From NCBI RefSeq assembly GCF_000238915.1, contig NZ_BAEG01000032.1:1-64000 (forward strand): 64,000 nucleotides of DNA, written 5' to 3'. Both the position numbers and the translations under genes were made by a program. Positions within the stretch are counted from its first letter, which is position 1. Every line of letters starts with the position of its first letter. This DNA is from Arthrobacter globiformis NBRC 12137. Its GTDB lineage: Bacteria > Actinomycetota > Actinomycetes > Actinomycetales > Micrococcaceae. Of this stretch, positions 44,829-53,974 are shown one piece after another. The notes beneath the pieces are model-generated. The model searched no databases. It saw only the letters and a program-made list of their open reading frames with translations, and was not told the DNA's origin.

Positions 44829-44858
44829 TTGACGCGTTGCCTTATTGGGGGAGATACT
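44829..44858 (+). promoter_or_regulatory. SigA-type promoter for lsr2
   Basis: TTGACG (44829-44834), an 18-base spacer and GATACT (44853-44858) form a good housekeeping promoter. The leader to 44916 is AT-rich (TTTTCTGATTACACG, AGAGAGATTTTTG), the type of DNA Lsr2 itself binds, so autoregulation is plausible. Confidence 0.6.
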
Positions 44859-44916
44859 TCAGGTGGAAACATCCTGCTTTTCTGATTACACGTCCTTTCC
44901 AAAAGAGAGATTTTTG

Positions 44917-45243
44917 ATGGCACAGAAAGTCAATATCGTCCTCGTGGACGATCTGGATGGGGGATCTGCGGACGAAACCGTTCGCTTCGGCCTGGATGGC
45001 GTCGGTTATGAAATTGACCTGTCCTCGGCCAACGCTTCAGAACTGCGGTCATCACTGGAACGCTTTGTTTCAGCCGGCCGCAAAACGTCCGGCGGCCGTC
45101 CGACCCGTGCCAAGGCAACGGGAGGACGCAGTCAGGACTCTGCCCAGATACGCCAGTGGGCGCGGGACCACGGTTATACCGTAAACGCGCGCGGCCGTAT
45201 TCAGGCAGAAATCCAGGAAGCCTACCAAAAGGCCAATTCCTAG
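44917..45243 (+). CDS. lsr2: Lsr2 nucleoid-associated protein
   Basis: This 108-residue H-NS-like xenogeneic silencer binds AT-rich DNA. The N-terminal dimerisation region (KVNIVLVDDLDGGSADETV core) is followed by a short linker and the DNA-binding domain with IRQWARDHGYTV and the RGRI motif (ARGRIQAEIQEAY). The ATG at 44917 is preceded by AAAAGAGAG. It is flanked by the lysS operon and clpC, and a GC hairpin ends its transcript. Confidence 0.95.
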   Translation: MAQKVNIVLVDDLDGGSADETVRFGLDGVGYEIDLSSANASELRSSLERFVSAGRKTSGGRPTRAKATGGRSQDSAQIRQWARDHGYTVNARGRIQAEIQEAYQKANS

Positions 45244-45293
45244 CCTGGAGCCCTGACAATCAGCCAGGGCAAAAAGTTCGAAGCAAATGTGCG

Positions 45294-45316
45294 GCGCCCC
45301 CGGTTGACGGGGGCGC
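45294..45316 (+). terminator. Hairpin after lsr2
   Basis: The 9-bp arms GCGCCCCCG (45294-45302) and CGGGGGCGC (45308-45316) have a 5-base loop, then TGCGCTTTAACC. A smaller GCCCTG / CAGGGC stem precedes it near 45250. It lies in the 432-bp gene-free gap before clpC. Confidence 0.6.
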
Positions 45317-45345
45317 TGCGCTTTAACCGGCCGCTGCCGTCCGCA

Positions 45346-45374
45346 TTAATCAGAACCGGCGTTAATCAGAACCG
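45346..45374 (+). repeat. 13-bp direct repeat, two copies
   Basis: TTAATCAGAACCG occurs at 45346-45358 and 45362-45374, a 16-base period. It lies 300 bp upstream of clpC and could be a pair of binding sites or a simple duplication. Confidence 0.5.
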
Positions 45375-45594
45375 CAGCCAGGCGGGTAATCGATTCCGAT
45401 GACCACGGGAATCCGACGGTGTGCAAGCTAATCTGCTGCCGCTGGCACATTCCGCGCCGGGTGATTTCCGGCACCCCGCCAAGCGAAACGGTAAATTCAC
45501 GCCGCGTGCCAGCCGGATGCTATTCAGGCCTTCTCCGGCATCGCGCCGGCAGGGCCGTTAGGCCGGCTGCGCGGACCCGTGCAAGACCCCCGGT

Positions 45595-45609
45595 TTCCCC
45601 TGTGGCGAA
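45595..45609 (+). promoter_or_regulatory. ClgR-like operator candidate upstream of clpC
   Basis: TTCCCC, three bases and GGCGAA form an imperfect palindrome with one intact GGCGAA half site, followed by C. ClgR is known to control clpC and clpP in Corynebacterium and Streptomyces through GC-rich palindromes of this kind. A TAGCAT -10 candidate is at 45639-45644. Confidence 0.35.
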
Positions 45610-45675
45610 CAAGCTCCCCAAGTCAGGGTTCCCCCACGTAGCATCAAAGTACGTCGTAGCTAGGAGTGTGGCGAA

Positions 45676-48168
45676 ATGTTTGAGCGATTTACGGACCGTG
45701 CCCGTCGCGTAGTTGTGCTTGCCCAAGAAGAGGCACGCATGCTGAACCACAATTACATTGGTACCGAACACATCCTCTTGGGTCTGATCCACGAGGGTGA
45801 GGGCGTTGCCGCCAAAGCTCTTGAGTCCTTGAGCATTTCGCTCGACGGCGTCCGCGAGCAGGTGCAGGAGATCATCGGCCAGGGCCAGCAGGCGCCTTCC
45901 GGCCACATCCCCTTCACGCCGCGTGCAAAGAAGGTGCTGGAGCTTTCGCTGCGCGAAGCCCTGCAGCTCGGCCACAACTACATCGGCACGGAGCACATCC
46001 TGCTGGGACTCATCCGCGAGGGTGAGGGTGTGGCGGCGCAGGTGCTGGTGAAGCTCGGTGCCGACCTCAACCGGGTCCGCCAGCAGGTGATCCAGCTGCT
46101 CTCCGGCTACCAGGGCAAAGAAAGCACTGGCGCCGGCGTCGGCCAGAGCCAGGCAGAGGGTACCCCCGCCGGCTCTGTGGTGCTGGACCAGTTCGGCCGG
46201 AACCTGACACAGGCCGCCCGTGAGAACAAGCTGGACCCTGTGATCGGCCGCGAGCAGGAAATGGAACGCGTCATGCAGGTCCTTTCCCGCCGCACCAAGA
46301 ACAACCCCGTGCTGATCGGTGAGCCCGGCGTCGGCAAGACCGCCGTCGTCGAGGGACTGGCCCAGGCGATCGTGCGCGGCGACGTGCCGGAGACCATCAA
46401 GGACAAGCAGCTGTACACGCTGGACCTTGGCTCCCTCGTGGCCGGCTCCCGCTACCGCGGTGACTTCGAAGAGCGGCTGAAGAAGGTCCTCAAGGAAATC
46501 CGCACCCGCGGCGACATCATCCTCTTCATCGACGAGATCCACACCCTCGTGGGCGCCGGTGCCGCCGAAGGTGCCATCGACGCGGCCTCGATCCTGAAGC
46601 CGATGCTGGCCCGGGGCGAGCTGCAGACCATTGGTGCCACCACTTTGGACGAGTACCGCAAGCACATCGAGAAGGACGCCGCGCTTGAGCGCCGCTTCCA
46701 GCCCATCCAGGTCAAGGAGCCATCGGTTGCGCACGCGATCGAGATCCTCAAGGGCCTGCGTGACCGCTACGAGGCGCACCACCGCGTCACCATTACCGAC
46801 GGCGCCCTCGCCTCGGCCGCGAACCTCTCCGAACGCTACATTTCGGACCGGTTCCTGCCGGACAAGGCGATCGACCTCATCGACGAAGCCGGGGCCCGGC
46901 TCCGGATCCGCCGCATGACTGCTCCTCCGGAGCTCAAGGAGATGGATGAGCGCATCTCCGAGCTGAAGATGGAGAAGGAGTCCGCGATTGACGCGCAGGA
47001 CTTCGAGGGTGCTGCCGCGCTGCGCGACAAGGAGCAGAAGCTCATCACGGAGCGCTCCGAGAAGGAACGCCACTGGAAGACCGGCGGCATGGACGACATC
47101 TCCGAGGTGGACGAGGACCTGATCGCCGAAGTCCTCGCCAACTCCACGGGCATCCCGGTCTTCAAGCTGACCGAGGAAGAATCCTCGCGCCTGCTGAAGA
47201 TGGAAGACGAACTGCACAAGCGCGTCGTCGGCCAGGACGAAGCCATCAAGGCCCTGTCCCAGGCCATCCGCCGCACCCGTGCCGGCCTGAAGGACCCGAA
47301 GCGTCCGGGCGGCTCGTTCATCTTCGCCGGCCCCACCGGCGTCGGCAAGACCGAGCTCGCCAAGGCCCTCGCGGAGTTCCTGTTCGGTGAAGAGGATGCC
47401 CTCATCACGCTGGACATGTCCGAGTACTCCGAGAAGCACACGGTGTCCCGGCTCTTCGGTGCCCCTCCGGGCTACGTCGGCTACGAAGAGGGCGGGCAGC
47501 TGACCGAGAAGGTCCGCCGCCGTCCGTTCTCCGTGGTCCTGTTCGACGAAGTGGAGAAGGCCCACGCGGACCTCTTCAACTCGCTGCTGCAGATCCTGGA
47601 AGACGGCCGCCTGACCGACTCCCAGGGCCGCGTGGTGGACTTCAAGAACACCGTGATCATCATGACCACGAACCTCGGAACCCGGGACATCTCCAAAAGC
47701 GTTGCCACCGGTTTCCAGTCCGGCACGGACACCCAGACCGGCTACAACCGGATGCGCGCCCGGGTCACGGAGGAGCTCAAGCAGCACTTCCGCCCCGAGT
47801 TCCTCAACCGTGTTGACGACGTCGTGGTGTTCCCGCAGCTGACGCAGGACGAGATCATCGAGATCGTGGACCTGTTCGTGACGCGCCTGGAGAAGCGCCT
47901 CAAGGACAAGGACATGGGCATCGAGCTGACCAAGGCAGCCAAGGTTCTCCTGGCCACCCGCGGCTACGATCCCGCCATGGGTGCCCGGCCGCTGCGCCGC
48001 ACCATCCAGCGCGAGATCGAGGACCAGCTCTCCGAGAAGATCCTCTTCGGCGAGCTGCACCCCGGCGACATCGTGGTGGTGGATGTGGACGGCGAAGGCG
48101 ACGACGCGAAGTTCACCTTCGCCGGCAACGCCAAGCCGCGCATCCCGGAAATCGCCCCGAGCGCCTAG
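45676..48168 (+). CDS. clpC: ATP-dependent Clp protease ATPase subunit ClpC
   Basis: This 830-residue AAA+ unfoldase feeds ClpP and disaggregates proteins. There are two Clp_N repeats (residues 1-145, with the twin motifs [12 protein letters not shown]), AAA1 with Walker A GEPGVGKT near residue 215, a UVR/coiled M-domain (about 425-460), and AAA2 with GPTGVGKT near residue 552. A C-terminal D2-small domain follows ([13 protein letters not shown]). The ATG has AGGAG nine bases upstream. It is essential in many actinobacteria. Confidence 0.96.
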   Translation: MFERFTDRARRVVVLAQEEARMLNHNYIGTEHILLGLIHEGEGVAAKALESLSISLDGVREQVQEIIGQGQQAPSGHIPFTPRAKKVLELSLREALQLGHNYIGTEHILLGLIREGEGVAAQVLVKLGADLNRVRQQVIQLLSGYQGKESTGAGVGQSQAEGTPAGSVVLDQFGRNLTQAARENKLDPVIGREQEMERVMQVLSRRTKNNPVLIGEPGVGKTAVVEGLAQAIVRGDVPETIKDKQLYTLDLGSLVAGSRYRGDFEERLKKVLKEIRTRGDIILFIDEIHTLVGAGAAEGAIDAASILKPMLARGELQTIGATTLDEYRKHIEKDAALERRFQPIQVKEPSVAHAIEILKGLRDRYEAHHRVTITDGALASAANLSERYISDRFLPDKAIDLIDEAGARLRIRRMTAPPELKEMDERISELKMEKESAIDAQDFEGAAALRDKEQKLITERSEKERHWKTGGMDDISEVDEDLIAEVLANSTGIPVFKLTEEESSRLLKMEDELHKRVVGQDEAIKALSQAIRRTRAGLKDPKRPGGSFIFAGPTGVGKTELAKALAEFLFGEEDALITLDMSEYSEKHTVSRLFGAPPGYVGYEEGGQLTEKVRRRPFSVVLFDEVEKAHADLFNSLLQILEDGRLTDSQGRVVDFKNTVIIMTTNLGTRDISKSVATGFQSGTDTQTGYNRMRARVTEELKQHFRPEFLNRVDDVVVFPQLTQDEIIEIVDLFVTRLEKRLKDKDMGIELTKAAKVLLATRGYDPAMGARPLRRTIQREIEDQLSEKILFGELHPGDIVVVDVDGEGDDAKFTFAGNAKPRIPEIAPSA

Positions 48169-48189
48169 CTGCCGGCCGCACTCCAGCGC

Positions 48190-48235
48190 CAAGAGGCCCC
48201 GCCAGTCCCCGAAAGGGTTCAGGCGGGGCCTCTTG
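48190..48235 (+). terminator. Hairpin after clpC
   Basis: Perfect 14-bp arms (CAAGAGGCCCCGCC, 48190-48203, with 48222-48235) enclose an 18-base loop. It lies 21 bp beyond the clpC stop codon. Confidence 0.7.
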
Positions 48236-48271
48236 CGTCGGTCCGTGGCGGCGCAGTTCTGAAAGCACTGT

Positions 48272-48286
48272 TTCACTAATAGTGAA
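48272..48286. promoter_or_regulatory. Perfect palindrome, operator candidate
   Basis: TTCACTAATAGTGAA has 7-bp perfect arms around one base and overlaps the probable -10 region of the S9 peptidase promoter. The bound regulator is unknown. Confidence 0.45.
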
Positions 48287-48292
48287 CCCTGC

Positions 48293-48308
48293 TGTGATCC
48301 AGGGCACA
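48293..48308. promoter_or_regulatory. CRP/GlxR-like site
   Basis: TGTGATCCAGGGCACA matches the TGTGA-N6-TCACA consensus at nine of ten conserved bases. It lies between the palindrome and the start codon and partly covers the AGGAGG ribosome site. Confidence 0.4.
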
Positions 48309-48327
48309 GGAGGTGTTGAATCAGCAC

Positions 48328-50448
48328 ATGTCAACTGAAGATGCAGCGATCCTGCGTGAGCAACCGGCGACGCCCTTCCACGACCTCGACCACTACCTGG
48401 CGATCCCGCGCGTCAGTGGCCTGGCGCTCAGCCCCGACGGCCGCCGGCTGGTGACCACGGTGGCCACGCTCAACAGCAAGGGGACCGAATACGGCACGGC
48501 GCTGTGGGAGCTGGACCCGGCGGGCGAGAAGCAGGCCCGCAGGATCACCCGCAGTGCCAAGGGCGAAGCCGGCGCCGCGTTCGCGGCCAACGGCGACGTC
48601 TACTTCACCTCCGCCCGGCCGGATCCGGACAAGGAGGCCGACAGTGATCCCGTCAGTGCGCTCTGGGTGCTCCCCGCAGACGGCGGGGAGGCCCGCGTGG
48701 TCCTGTCCAGGCCAGGCGGCGTGGACAAGGTCATGGCGGCCAGGGACGCGAACGCGGCATTCGTCACCGCGTCCGTCCTTGCCGGATCCAGCGACGAGGA
48801 GGACGACGCCGAACGCCGCAAGAGCCGCAAGGACAACAAGGTGGCGGCCATCCTGCACAGCGAATATCCGGTGCGCTACTGGGACGCGGACCTCGGTCCT
48901 GCCCAGCCGCGGCTCTTCGCCGTGGAGCCGGGGCCCGAGCAGGAAACCGGCAAGCCCGCCACCGTGGACAGCGCCGCGCCCCTCACGCTGCGCAACCTCA
49001 CCCCGCAGGCAGGGTCCCGCCTCTGCGAGGCCATCTCTGTGGTCAGCCCGGACGGCAAGACCATCTACACGAGCCTGGTGAAGCCATTGCCGAAGGCGGA
49101 CCTGCGCTCGGTCCTTGCCGCCGTGGACGTCGCCACGGGCACCCTCAGAGTCCTCCTCGACGAGGAGGGCATGAACTACTTCCCGGGACCTGTCAGCCCC
49201 GACGGCAGCACACTGGCGGTGGTCAGTGAAAGCGACACAACGCCCCAGCAGGCCCCGCAGGTCAAACTTCACCTGCTCGACGTGTCCGGGGAAGCCGGCC
49301 GGGAGGACCTGCAGCCCCTGGCGCACGGATGGGACAGGTGGGCCCACCCGGAGGCGTGGCTACCCGACGGCTCCGCCCTCCTGGTCACCGCGGACGACGA
49401 CGGCGCGTCGCCGGTTTTCGCCGTCACCGTTGCGGCAGGTGCCGCCCGGGGGAGCGTCACCCGGGTGACGCCGGACGCCGCCGCCTACACCGACGTCGTC
49501 GTTTCACCCGACGGACGCAGCGCCTACGCGCTGCGGAGCTCGTATGAGTTCCCCGCCGAGCCTGTCCGGATCGACCTCGCCGCCGGGGATGTCACGCGGC
49601 TGCCGTCCCCGGCCGAACGGCCGCAAACGGAGGGGTCGCTGGAGCGCGTGGAGACGACGGCGGCCGACGGCACCCGTGTTCCTGCCTACCTGGCCCTGCC
49701 GGCCGGGGCCTCCGCCGAGAGCCCCGCACCGCTGCTGCTGTGGATCCACGGTGGTCCGCTGGGATCCTGGAACGCCTGGACCTGGCGCTGGAACCCGTGG
49801 CTGCTCACGGCCCGGGGCTACGCTGTGCTGCTGCCGGATCCCGCGTTGTCCACGGGCTACGGGCAGGGATACATCCAGCGGGGCTGGGGCGGCTGGGGCA
49901 AGGCGCCGTACACGGACCTCATGGCCATCACTGATTCGGTGGTGCAGCGGCCGGACATCGACGACAGCCGCACGGCCGCGATGGGCGGATCCTTCGGCGG
50001 CTACATGGCCAACTGGGTGGCCGGGCAGACCGACCGCTTCAAGGCGATCGTCACCCATGCCAGCCTGTGGGCGCTGGACCAGTTCGGGCCCACCACCGAC
50101 GCGTCGCAGTACTGGCTCAAGGAGATGACGGCGGAAATGGCGCTGGAGAACTCCCCGCACCTGCACGTCGAGAAGATCCGGACGCCCATGCTGGTCATCC
50201 ATGGCGACAAGGACTACCGCGTGCCCATCGGGGAAGGCCTGCGGCTCTGGTACGAGCTGCTGTCCAAGTCCCAGCTTGCCACCGACGACAACGGACAGAC
50301 GAGCCACCGGTTCCTCTTCTACCCCGACGAGAACCACTGGATCCTGCAGCCGCAGCACGCCAAGGTCTGGTACGGCGTGGTGGAACACTTCCTGGCCAGG
50401 AATGTCCTCGGCAGGGACATCGAACTCCCGGCCGACCTGGGCCTGTGA
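48328..50448 (+). CDS. S9 family prolyl oligopeptidase-like peptidase
   Basis: The product is 706 residues. An N-terminal seven-bladed beta-propeller with recurring SPDG motifs (LALSPDGRRL, VVSPDGKTIY, VVSPDGRSAY) precedes the alpha/beta hydrolase domain. The nucleophile is in GGSFGGYMANW, the acid in GDKDYRVP and the His in DENHWI. It resembles acylaminoacyl-peptidase or dipeptidyl-peptidase types and is probably cytoplasmic (no signal). The ATG at 48328 is 14 bases from AGGAGG; a GTG at 48313 is too close to that site. Confidence 0.9.
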   Translation: MSTEDAAILREQPATPFHDLDHYLAIPRVSGLALSPDGRRLVTTVATLNSKGTEYGTALWELDPAGEKQARRITRSAKGEAGAAFAANGDVYFTSARPDPDKEADSDPVSALWVLPADGGEARVVLSRPGGVDKVMAARDANAAFVTASVLAGSSDEEDDAERRKSRKDNKVAAILHSEYPVRYWDADLGPAQPRLFAVEPGPEQETGKPATVDSAAPLTLRNLTPQAGSRLCEAISVVSPDGKTIYTSLVKPLPKADLRSVLAAVDVATGTLRVLLDEEGMNYFPGPVSPDGSTLAVVSESDTTPQQAPQVKLHLLDVSGEAGREDLQPLAHGWDRWAHPEAWLPDGSALLVTADDDGASPVFAVTVAAGAARGSVTRVTPDAAAYTDVVVSPDGRSAYALRSSYEFPAEPVRIDLAAGDVTRLPSPAERPQTEGSLERVETTAADGTRVPAYLALPAGASAESPAPLLLWIHGGPLGSWNAWTWRWNPWLLTARGYAVLLPDPALSTGYGQGYIQRGWGGWGKAPYTDLMAITDSVVQRPDIDDSRTAAMGGSFGGYMANWVAGQTDRFKAIVTHASLWALDQFGPTTDASQYWLKEMTAEMALENSPHLHVEKIRTPMLVIHGDKDYRVPIGEGLRLWYELLSKSQLATDDNGQTSHRFLFYPDENHWILQPQHAKVWYGVVEHFLARNVLGRDIELPADLGL

Positions 50449-50481
50449 CCTCCGGGCCGAAGAGGGCCGTGGCTGTCGCCG

Positions 50482-50487
50482 TAAGAT
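50482..50487 (+). promoter_or_regulatory. -10 box of a probable leaderless promoter
   Basis: TAAGAT lies seven bases before the GTG at 50495, without a ribosome site. The ATG inside the box (50486) is an unlikely start. Confidence 0.45.
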
Positions 50488-50494
50488 GGGGGCT

Positions 50495-51004
50495 GTGACT
50501 GACTCCTTCACCGTTCGCCCTGCCCGGACCAGCGATGTCGCTGCCATCAAGAAGCTGGTGGCGCCGCTGGCGGAAGAGCGAATACTGATGGCCAAGGAGA
50601 CGGTGGCCTATTACGAGAGCCTGCAGGAGTTCCTTATCGCCGAGTCGGCGGCCGGTGAGGTCATCGGCTGCGGCGCCCTGCACGTCATGTGGGAGGACCT
50701 CGCGGAAGTCCGCACGCTGGCGGCCTCGGATGCGTGGCGTGGCAAGGGCGTGGGGCACGTCCTGGTCGAGAGCCTCCTGAAACAGGCAGAGGCGCTGGGC
50801 GTCGCGCGGGTGTTTTGCCTGACCTTCGAGGTGGACTTCTTCAAGCGGCACGGCTTCGAGGTGATGGCCGACCAGTCGGCCGTGGACCCACAGGTGTACT
50901 CCGAGCTGCTGCGCTCGCACGACGAAGGCGTGGCGGAGTTCCTGGACCTCGCGCGCGTGAAGCCCAACACGCTCGGCAACACCCGGATGATCAAGGCTCT
51001 CTAG
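50495..51004 (+). CDS. argA: GNAT N-acetyltransferase, ArgA-like (NAGS)
   Basis: The product is 169 residues. It is a single GNAT domain: FTVRPARTSDVAAIKKLV, acetyl-CoA loop region AASDAWRGKGVGHVLVE (core R/Q-x-x-G-x-G/A), then CLTFEVDFFKRHGFEVM. It closely follows the short actinobacterial N-acetylglutamate synthase pattern (Rv2747-like), the first step of arginine synthesis. No other arg genes are near, so the substrate remains an inference from family. It converges on a membrane-protein gene with 14 bp overlap. Confidence 0.8.
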   Translation: MTDSFTVRPARTSDVAAIKKLVAPLAEERILMAKETVAYYESLQEFLIAESAAGEVIGCGALHVMWEDLAEVRTLAASDAWRGKGVGHVLVESLLKQAEALGVARVFCLTFEVDFFKRHGFEVMADQSAVDPQVYSELLRSHDEGVAEFLDLARVKPNTLGNTRMIKAL

Positions 51005-51266
51005 AGCCCGCACTGACCTCCTCGCGGCTGTACTCCGCGTCCGCCAGCCCCGGCTCGGCCTGCCCGTCCGGGTAGATGCCGCGGGGTTCGGACCGTTGCC
51101 CGCGCCGCCAGTCCGGCGGCTGCAGCTTCGGGAGGACCTTGGCGAGGGCCAGTGCCGCGTACATCACCGTGTTCACCGCCACGAAGGCGGCCATGAAGCG
51201 GAACCAGTCGGTGAAGAGCAGCGCCTCGGGCACGAGGATGCCTGCTGGTACTGCTGCTGCGATCAT
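50991..51266 (-). CDS. Small membrane protein following GT2 gene
   Basis: The product is 91 residues. Two hydrophobic segments (IAAAVPAGILVPEALLF and FMAAFVAVNTVMYAALAL) are followed by a basic then acidic tail. It starts 3 bp after the glycosyltransferase stop codon, so it is probably its partner or a subunit. No family was recognised. Confidence 0.65.
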   Translation of the reverse strand: MIAAAVPAGILVPEALLFTDWFRFMAAFVAVNTVMYAALALAKVLPKLQPPDWRRGQRSEPRGIYPDGQAEPGLADAEYSREEVSAGSREP

Positions 51267-51268
51267 GC

Positions 51269-52810
51269 TCAGCCCGCCTTTGCCAGGTGCTTCCAGCTGG
51301 CCTCCCGGCCCACTGACATGTCGATGATGCCCTTCACGTAGACCACGTTGAGGAACATGTCGAACATCAGTTCCGGGACTACGGTCATCGCCAGGAGTCG
51401 CGCCCGCCAGCCTCCGCGCCAGACAGTGACCACGCGCTCAAAGGAGAAGAGCAGCCCCAGTCCCAGCCAGAAGGGGAACCAGATCCAGGTGTCCAGCGCG
51501 AGCACCGTCAGGAGGATCAGCATCAGGTAGGAAGTCAAGGCGATGACGCCGTAACCGAGGCCGAACTGCTGGGCCCAGTACCGTGCCGTGGGCGGGGTCA
51601 GGCCATATGCTCCCAGGTTTTCCAGGGCACCGCGCTGCCACCGCAGGCGCTGGGCCCAGAGCGTCCGCCACGTGGGCATGAGTTCGGTGACCACCGCGCA
51701 CTCAGACGGTGAGACCATGAGGCCGCCGAGCGACTTCAGGGCGATGGTCAGCTCGTTGTCTTCGGTGAGTGCCCAGGTGTCGTAGACGTCCCCTGCCACG
51801 CCGGGCAGCGCAGTGCCGCGGTTCGCGGCCACGGCCCGCAGCGCGGCCGGACGGAATACGGAGGCGGTTCCCGTGAGCACGAAGACCCGGCCCCGCCGGC
51901 GCCTCATGTCCCGCGCGTACCTGATGTATTCGTTGCGCTGGAACTGGCCAAGCAGCCCGTGGCCCTGTTCGCCGTAGAAGAGCCCGCCGACGGCCATGAG
52001 GGCCCTGTCGCGGGTGAAGTACTCGACGGCGCAGGCCAGGAAGCCGTCGTCGAGCAGGGTATCGGCGTCCATCACCATGACCAGATCGTTGTCGCCCTGC
52101 CCGGGGAGCAGTCGCTTCAGCGCCTGGTTCAGGGCACCGGCCTTCTTTTGGCTGTTGTATACCGTCTCCAATACTTCGACGCCGGCCGCACGGGCGACGT
52201 CGACTGTCGCGTCGGTGCAGTTGTCCGCGACGACGATGATCCGCTGCGGCGGGTGGGATTGGGCAAGAAGCGACGCAAGTGTCGAAGGCAGCGACGCTGC
52301 TTCATTGTGCGCCGGGATGAGTACGGTGAGGGTGACCGGTCCGGTGTAAACGCCCCTAGTCTTTGCCATCACGATCCGGGGCGCCAGTGGCTGTCCAGGG
52401 CTTGCTGACCGGCGCGCCTTCAGGGAGATGTGCCGGTCGGCCAGCGCGATCCCGGCAATGAGCAGGAAGGCGACGGCGACCGACGTCGTCAGCAGCCACG
52501 GCGCCGGGGCTTCGGCGACGTAGAGCACGCCCCAGATCCCCAGCAGCATGCCCTTGCTCGGGGCGGACACCGCCGGCGGCACGGTGGCCGTCACCGCCAG
52601 CCACAGCAGCGCGGCTGTGCCGGCAGCCGCCAGGGCGATGATCATACCGGCGGTCTTCTGCAGCGTGCGTGGCGGTTTTATGTTCACTCCATCCGGTGCG
52701 GGCTGACGTGGTCGTCGATCTGACCGAGGCGATCGTTGCAGGACCGTCTCGGGTTTCCCGCGGGAACCGATCAAGATCGGATCAAAATTGCTGCGTGATA
52801 CCCCTTTCAT
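51269..52810 (-). CDS. Processive family-2 glycosyltransferase
   Basis: The frame gives 513 residues. Two N-terminal membrane helices precede a GT2 domain (LTVLIPAHNEAASLPSTL, metal/nucleotide site VMDADTLLDDG, TEDNEL and the QRLRWQRG processivity motif). Three or more C-terminal helices follow. The architecture is that of poly-N-acetylglucosamine or cellulose/hyaluronan-type synthases at the membrane; the product is unknown. The start is uncertain: an in-frame GTG at 52687 (472 residues) fits the promoter TTATAAA near 52811-52818 better than the ATG at 52810. Confidence 0.82.
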   Translation of the reverse strand: MKGVSRSNFDPILIGSRGKPETVLQRSPRSDRRPRQPAPDGVNIKPPRTLQKTAGMIIALAAAGTAALLWLAVTATVPPAVSAPSKGMLLGIWGVLYVAEAPAPWLLTTSVAVAFLLIAGIALADRHISLKARRSASPGQPLAPRIVMAKTRGVYTGPVTLTVLIPAHNEAASLPSTLASLLAQSHPPQRIIVVADNCTDATVDVARAAGVEVLETVYNSQKKAGALNQALKRLLPGQGDNDLVMVMDADTLLDDGFLACAVEYFTRDRALMAVGGLFYGEQGHGLLGQFQRNEYIRYARDMRRRRGRVFVLTGTASVFRPAALRAVAANRGTALPGVAGDVYDTWALTEDNELTIALKSLGGLMVSPSECAVVTELMPTWRTLWAQRLRWQRGALENLGAYGLTPPTARYWAQQFGLGYGVIALTSYLMLILLTVLALDTWIWFPFWLGLGLLFSFERVVTVWRGGWRARLLAMTVVPELMFDMFLNVVYVKGIIDMSVGREASWKHLAKAG

Positions 52811-52833
52811 TTTATAAATTTGCTGGATAAACT
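52811..52833. promoter_or_regulatory. AT-rich divergent promoter region
   Basis: The patch contains TAAACT (52828-52833), a plus-strand -10 candidate for dhaKLM, and TTATAAA read on the minus strand for the glycosyltransferase gene. No clear -35 elements are visible. Confidence 0.45.
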
Positions 52834-52843
52834 ATCGGGGAAC

Positions 52844-52876
52844 CGGAAGGGGCAGCATTGGGGGCTGCCCCTTCCG
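52844..52876 (+). repeat. Hairpin at the start of the dhaK leader
   Basis: Perfect 13-bp arms (CGGAAGGGGCAGC at 52844-52856 and its complement at 52864-52876) have a 7-base loop. It begins about 11 bases after the TAAACT box, so it would form at the very 5' end of the dha message. There is no T-run. It could be an operator, a stability hairpin or an attenuator part. Confidence 0.45.
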
Positions 52877-52970
52877 CCATTTCCGAACTTCCCCGCAGCC
52901 GGTGCCGGTAGTAGGGTCAAAGCACATCCTGACCGATGTCAAAGAAGCACCGAGAGCCCAGGAGCCGGCC

Positions 52971-53972
52971 GTGAAAAAGCTCATCAATGACCCCCGCGCT
53001 GTAGTCGATGAATCCGTGGAGGGATTCGGCCTTGCCCATGCCGACCTCGTGACCGTCAGCGCCGACCCGAAGTACGTCACCCGCAAGGATGCCCCCGTTG
53101 CAGGCAAAGTGGGTCTGGTATCCGGGGGTGGCAGCGGGCATGAACCGCTGCACGCCGGCTTTGTGGGGCGTGGCATGCTCGACGCCGCCGTGCCCGGCGC
53201 CGTCTTTACCTCACCGACCCCCGACCAGATCATTCCGGCCACGCTCGCCGTGAACTCCGGTGCCGGCGTGGTCCACATCGTCAAGAACTACACCGGCGAC
53301 GTGCTGAATTTTGAGACTGCGGCGGAGATGGCCCAGGCGGAGGGTGTGGAAGTCCGTACCGTGCTCGTCAACGACGACGTCGCAGTGGAGGATTCGCTGT
53401 ACACGGCCGGGCGCAGGGGGGTGGGCGGCACGGTGCTGGTGGAGAAGATCGCCGGTGCCGCAGCAGAGCGCGGTGACGACCTCGACGCGGTAGCGGCCAT
53501 CGGCGACCGCGTGAACCAGAACGTGCGGACCATGGGCGTTGCGCTCTCGGCCTGCACGGTGCCACACGCCGGATCCCCGAGCTTTGACCTTGAGGACAAC
53601 GAAATTGAAATCGGCATCGGTATCCACGGCGAGCCGGGCCGGCACAAGATCGCCATGGAAAACGCCGACGGCATCACCAACCGCCTGCTGGAACCGATTC
53701 TCAGCGACCTCGGAACGGCGTCGGGGGAGAAGGTGCTCCTGTTCGTCAACGGCATGGGCGGAACGCCGCTGAGTGAGCTGTACATCGTCTACCGCCGGGC
53801 CGCCCAGATCCTGGCGGAGCGCGGCATTGCGGTGGAGCGTTCCCTTGTCGGGAACTACATCACATCCCTTGAGATGCAGGGCTGCTCCGTCTCCGTGCTG
53901 CGGCTTGACGACGAGATGACGGCCCTCTGGGACGCGCCTGTGCACACGCCTGCCCTGCGCTGGGGAGTGTAG
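52971..53972 (+). CDS. dhaK: Dihydroxyacetone kinase, DhaK subunit
   Basis: This 333-residue subunit binds dihydroxyacetone covalently through a histidine, here in [28 protein letters not shown] and [20 protein letters not shown] are conserved blocks (cores quoted). The GTG at 52971 has AGGAG seven bases upstream. It accepts phosphate from DhaL-ADP and works with DhaL and DhaM encoded next; the product is dihydroxyacetone phosphate entering glycolysis. Confidence 0.95.
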   Translation: MKKLINDPRAVVDESVEGFGLAHADLVTVSADPKYVTRKDAPVAGKVGLVSGGGSGHEPLHAGFVGRGMLDAAVPGAVFTSPTPDQIIPATLAVNSGAGVVHIVKNYTGDVLNFETAAEMAQAEGVEVRTVLVNDDVAVEDSLYTAGRRGVGGTVLVEKIAGAAAERGDDLDAVAAIGDRVNQNVRTMGVALSACTVPHAGSPSFDLEDNEIEIGIGIHGEPGRHKIAMENADGITNRLLEPILSDLGTASGEKVLLFVNGMGGTPLSELYIVYRRAAQILAERGIAVERSLVGNYITSLEMQGCSVSVLRLDDEMTALWDAPVHTPALRWGV

Positions 53973-53974
53973 CA

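Noticed and set aside
45520..48327. 935-residue minus-strand ORF opposite clpC
   Set aside because: Antisense shadow of clpC, which has complete family motifs on the other strand.
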